Source: Firmicutes bacterium UBA4874 (GTDB lineage Bacteria; Bacillota; Clostridia; Caldicoprobacterales; DTU083). From it: a stretch of DNA of 16,339 nucleotides. The stretch's first letter is position 1. Each line of letters begins with the position of its first letter. Location: assembly GCA_002399435.1 (NCBI GenBank), contig DHDO01000106.1, forward strand, positions 28,071 to 44,409, written 5' to 3'. Both the position numbers and the translations under genes were made by a program. The notes under the pieces were generated by a model, which was given only the letters and a program-made list of their open reading frames with translations, did not search any database and had not been told where the DNA came from. This document shows positions 14,630 through 16,339 of the stretch, one piece after another.

Positions 14630-15465
14630 AACTTTAAGGGTGTGATTCCCTCATGCTTTCGAAACAGTTTAATAAAATGACTGCTGCTATCAAATCCCAC
14701 CTTATCTGCGATTGTGTATACTGGTAAGTCAGTGGATTTTAGAAGGCTTTTGGATTGGCTTAACCTATAATTTAAGACATATTCATAGGGACTATATCCG
14801 GTATACTTCTTAAAAACCCGAGAAAGATGATATTTACTGACCCCTACCTGACTTGCCAATGTATCTAAGTTTATGGTTAAGCTGAATTCATCTTCCATTC
14901 TTATAATGGCCTGCCTAATAAAATCGGGGGCATCTGAGGTACTTTGCCCACTTTTATAATGATCCAGGAGAAGCTCGGTTAGCATATCTACTATTCTTGA
15001 AGAGCTAATTGCATCGATCCTGTAATCCCTTTCCTTTATCATCCTGGTGATCTCTTCCATATGCCCCGGGATAATACTATTGGAATCTAACTCAAATACA
15101 GGGCCATGGTTCTCATAAATTCTCTCAAAATAGCTTCTGCTCTCACATCCATTGAAATGAAGCCACTTAAAATCCCAATCCCCATTTTTGTATGGGCTAT
15201 AATACTGATGATCCATACAGTCGATCAGGAATCCCTGACCGGGATTTAAAATATAAGTCTGATCTCTATACCTTAGATAACCTTTGCCATTTAATGTGTA
15301 GATAAGTAACATGGTATTATAATCTTGCCTGTCTGTCATATATTCAGGCTTACAGTTAAAGTGTCCGGTTGATTGTACATAGAAAAACATGGATCTAGCC
15401 ATGATGCCAGGTGTATAGTCAATGCTCCAGGAATCTTTTCTTATACTTAATACTGACTGCAACAT
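14611..15465 (-). CDS. AraC family transcriptional regulator with cupin sensor domain
   Basis: 284 residues, the common size for cupin-AraC regulators. Residues about 20-140 form the AraC-type ligand-binding beta barrel (MLLIYTLNGKGYLRYRDQTY, LNPGQGFLIDCMDHQYYSPY). The last 100 residues hold two helix-turn-helix motifs: INLDTLASQVGVSKYHLSRV, and VYTIADKVGFDSSSHFIKLF with the ending GITPLKFREYW. GGGGAG stands six bases before the ATG. An extended -10 promoter (TGCTATAAT, complement of 15541-15549) probably drives it. It is divergent from the URO-D methyltransferase gene, and a long palindrome lies between them, so it most likely controls that gene and itself. Its ligand is presumably the methylated substrate or a product, unidentified. 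Confidence 0.93.
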   Translation of the reverse strand: MLQSVLSIRKDSWSIDYTPGIMARSMFFYVQSTGHFNCKPEYMTDRQDYNTMLLIYTLNGKGYLRYRDQTYILNPGQGFLIDCMDHQYYSPYKNGDWDFKWLHFNGCESRSYFERIYENHGPVFELDSNSIIPGHMEEITRMIKERDYRIDAISSSRIVDMLTELLLDHYKSGQSTSDAPDFIRQAIIRMEDEFSLTINLDTLASQVGVSKYHLSRVFKKYTGYSPYEYVLNYRLSQSKSLLKSTDLPVYTIADKVGFDSSSHFIKLFRKHEGITPLKFREYWR

Positions 15466-15487
15466 CCTTATCTCCCCATAGCAACAT

Positions 15488-15514
15488 TGTACTATATTTT
15501 ATCAATATAGTACA
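15488..15514. promoter_or_regulatory. Palindromic candidate operator between divergent genes
   Basis: TGTACTATATT (15488-15498) and AATATAGTACA (15504-15514) are perfect 11-bp inverted arms around a 5-base centre. The right arm ends one base before the -35 box of the methyltransferase promoter, the position used by class II activators. On the minus strand the site lies just downstream of the regulator's predicted transcription start, where binding would repress it. Confidence 0.8.
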
Positions 15515-15549
15515 GTGACATCTCTATTTTTTATGATACAATTATAGCA
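15515..15549. promoter_or_regulatory. Overlapping divergent promoters of the URO-D and AraC genes
   Basis: Plus strand: GTGACA (15515-15520), a 16-base spacer and TACAAT (15537-15542), each five of six matches to consensus, giving a leader of about 100 bases before the URO-D ATG. Minus strand: an extended -10 TGC-TATAAT (complement of 15541-15549) with only a weak -35 (TTGATG, complement of 15562-15567). The two -10 boxes share bases, so only one polymerase could load at a time. Confidence 0.6.
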
Positions 15550-15647
15550 TAATGATCCGGGCATCAAAAGGATAAATATTTAAAAAGATCGCTTGATAGC
15601 CTTTGTACCTTCTACAAAAAATCATCTAAACGAAAAGGGGTTTCTAA

Positions 15648-16339
15648 ATGGATATTATGCCTTGCAGACCTAAGTGGAAGGGTACTATGACCGACAGGGA
15701 ACGCTTTCACAATCAAATGCACTATAAACCAGTAGATCGTTGCTTCAACATGGAGTTTGGTTACTGGGATGAGAATTTCAAAGAATGGCCTTTGTTTGCA
15801 GAAAATAGTATTACCAATAACCATGAGGCCGATACCTTCTTTAATTTTGATAGAATATCGGTAGTTGGGGGAAGGGTTTGGATGTCCCCTCCTTTTGAAT
15901 CTAAAATAGTGGATGAAACGGAAACTACATATATCATGATCAATGGGGATGGGCTATTGGCAGAGGTTCCCAAAAATGGTCACGATACCATTCCTCATTA
16001 TATAAAAGCTACCATTGTGACCCCAGAAGATTGGAAGAAATGTAAAGAGGAACGTTTTAACAGAGACCATCCATCCAGGAAGGTGGATATAGAAGCTATT
16101 AAAAAAGCCCATCCCGCTGATCGGGACTATCCCCTGGGAGTGGATTGTGGTTCCATGATCGGTAAGATTCGGGATATGCTCACCTTTGAAGGGTTGGCCT
16201 ATGCCTGTTTTGATTATCCGGATATGGTGGAGGATATGGTTGAAACTTGCTGTCTGCTGGTAGAGGATTTCCTGGATCAAGTCCTTCCCTATATTGATTT
16301 TGATTTTGCATCGGGGTGGGAGGATATCTGCTTTAAAAA
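15648..16339 (+). CDS. Uroporphyrinogen decarboxylase family (URO-D) methyltransferase, 5' part
   Basis: The frame is open from the ATG at 15648 to the right edge (230 complete codons, no stop), so the gene is cut; full-length relatives have about 340-400 residues. The opening TMTDRERFHNQMHYKPVDR matches the URO-D superfamily pattern T-x-R-E-R-x4-L/M-x2-K-P-V-D-R, followed by FGYWDENFKEW, and PLGVDCGSMIGKIRDMLTFEGLAY near residues 163-186. In this setting such proteins are not heme enzymes but corrinoid methyltransferases like MtaA, MtbA and the O-demethylase MtvB. The zinc-binding H-x-C region expected in those methyltransferases would lie beyond the window. AAAGGGG stands seven bases before the ATG. 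The corrinoid protein at 13127 is its likely methyl acceptor. Substrate unknown; methoxylated aromatics are one candidate. Confidence 0.88.
   Translation, partial: MDIMPCRPKWKGTMTDRERFHNQMHYKPVDRCFNMEFGYWDENFKEWPLFAENSITNNHEADTFFNFDRISVVGGRVWMSPPFESKIVDETETTYIMINGDGLLAEVPKNGHDTIPHYIKATIVTPEDWKKCKEERFNRDHPSRKVDIEAIKKAHPADRDYPLGVDCGSMIGKIRDMLTFEGLAYACFDYPDMVEDMVETCCLLVEDFLDQVLPYIDFDFASGWEDICFK

Noticed and set aside
15648..16339. Heme-biosynthetic uroporphyrinogen decarboxylase (HemE)
   Set aside because: The context is a corrinoid methyltransferase cluster with a dedicated regulator and no heme genes; the methyltransferase branch of the superfamily fits better.

Overview
The window looks like a low-to-mid GC anaerobic Firmicute of the class Clostridia. 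Strong AAAGGAGG-type ribosome binding sites, sigma-A-like promoters, a LplC-type sugar ABC permease and a corrinoid-dependent methyl-transfer module of the acetogen/demethylating-clostridium kind all point that way. This assignment is inferred from gene content, and the species is not identified.

Layout. (1) 1-441: 3' end of a carbohydrate ABC-transporter permease. (2) 511-1155: a compact toxin-antitoxin module on the minus strand (RelB/DinJ-type antitoxin, YoeB toxin) with its own promoter and terminator. (3) 1337-7440: a GC-richer plus-strand unit. A TTGACA-17-TATTAT promoter leads into a MATE efflux protein, a fused flavin/Fe-S/FAD oxidoreductase of the Old Yellow Enzyme/dienoyl-CoA reductase class, a UPF0261 (Tm-1-like) protein and a TIM-barrel PEP-hydrolase-like protein, closed by a strong intrinsic terminator. 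(4) 7510-14565: a more AT-rich plus-strand block. It holds a hydantoinase/oxoprolinase-like ATPase, a corrinoid-protein reductive activator (RACo type), a PocR-AraC sensor-regulator, a methyltransferase corrinoid protein, and a free-standing relative of the methionine synthase activation domain. (5) 14611-16339: a cupin-AraC regulator on the minus strand, divergent from a URO-D family methyltransferase that runs off the right edge. A near-perfect palindrome sits between them, against the -35 box of the methyltransferase.

How the genes could work together. The URO-D protein would take a methyl group from an unknown methylated substrate and pass it to the cobalamin of the small corrinoid protein. 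The RACo-type protein would reduce the cobalamin when it is oxidised to Co(II), and the MetH-activation-like protein may assist. PocR-AraC and cupin-AraC would sense substrate or corrinoid state. The hydantoinase/oxoprolinase-like ATPase is a recurrent kind of accessory gene whose role here is open. The upstream block (MATE, ene-reductase-like flavoenzyme, split Tm-1 pair) may handle the same class of small molecule, but a terminator and a change in base composition separate it from the methyl-transfer block.

A striking secondary feature is three unrelated-looking arrays of short, purine-rich, glutamate-coding tandem repeats: in the tail of the MATE gene, in the gap before UPF0261, and inside the hydantoinase-like gene.
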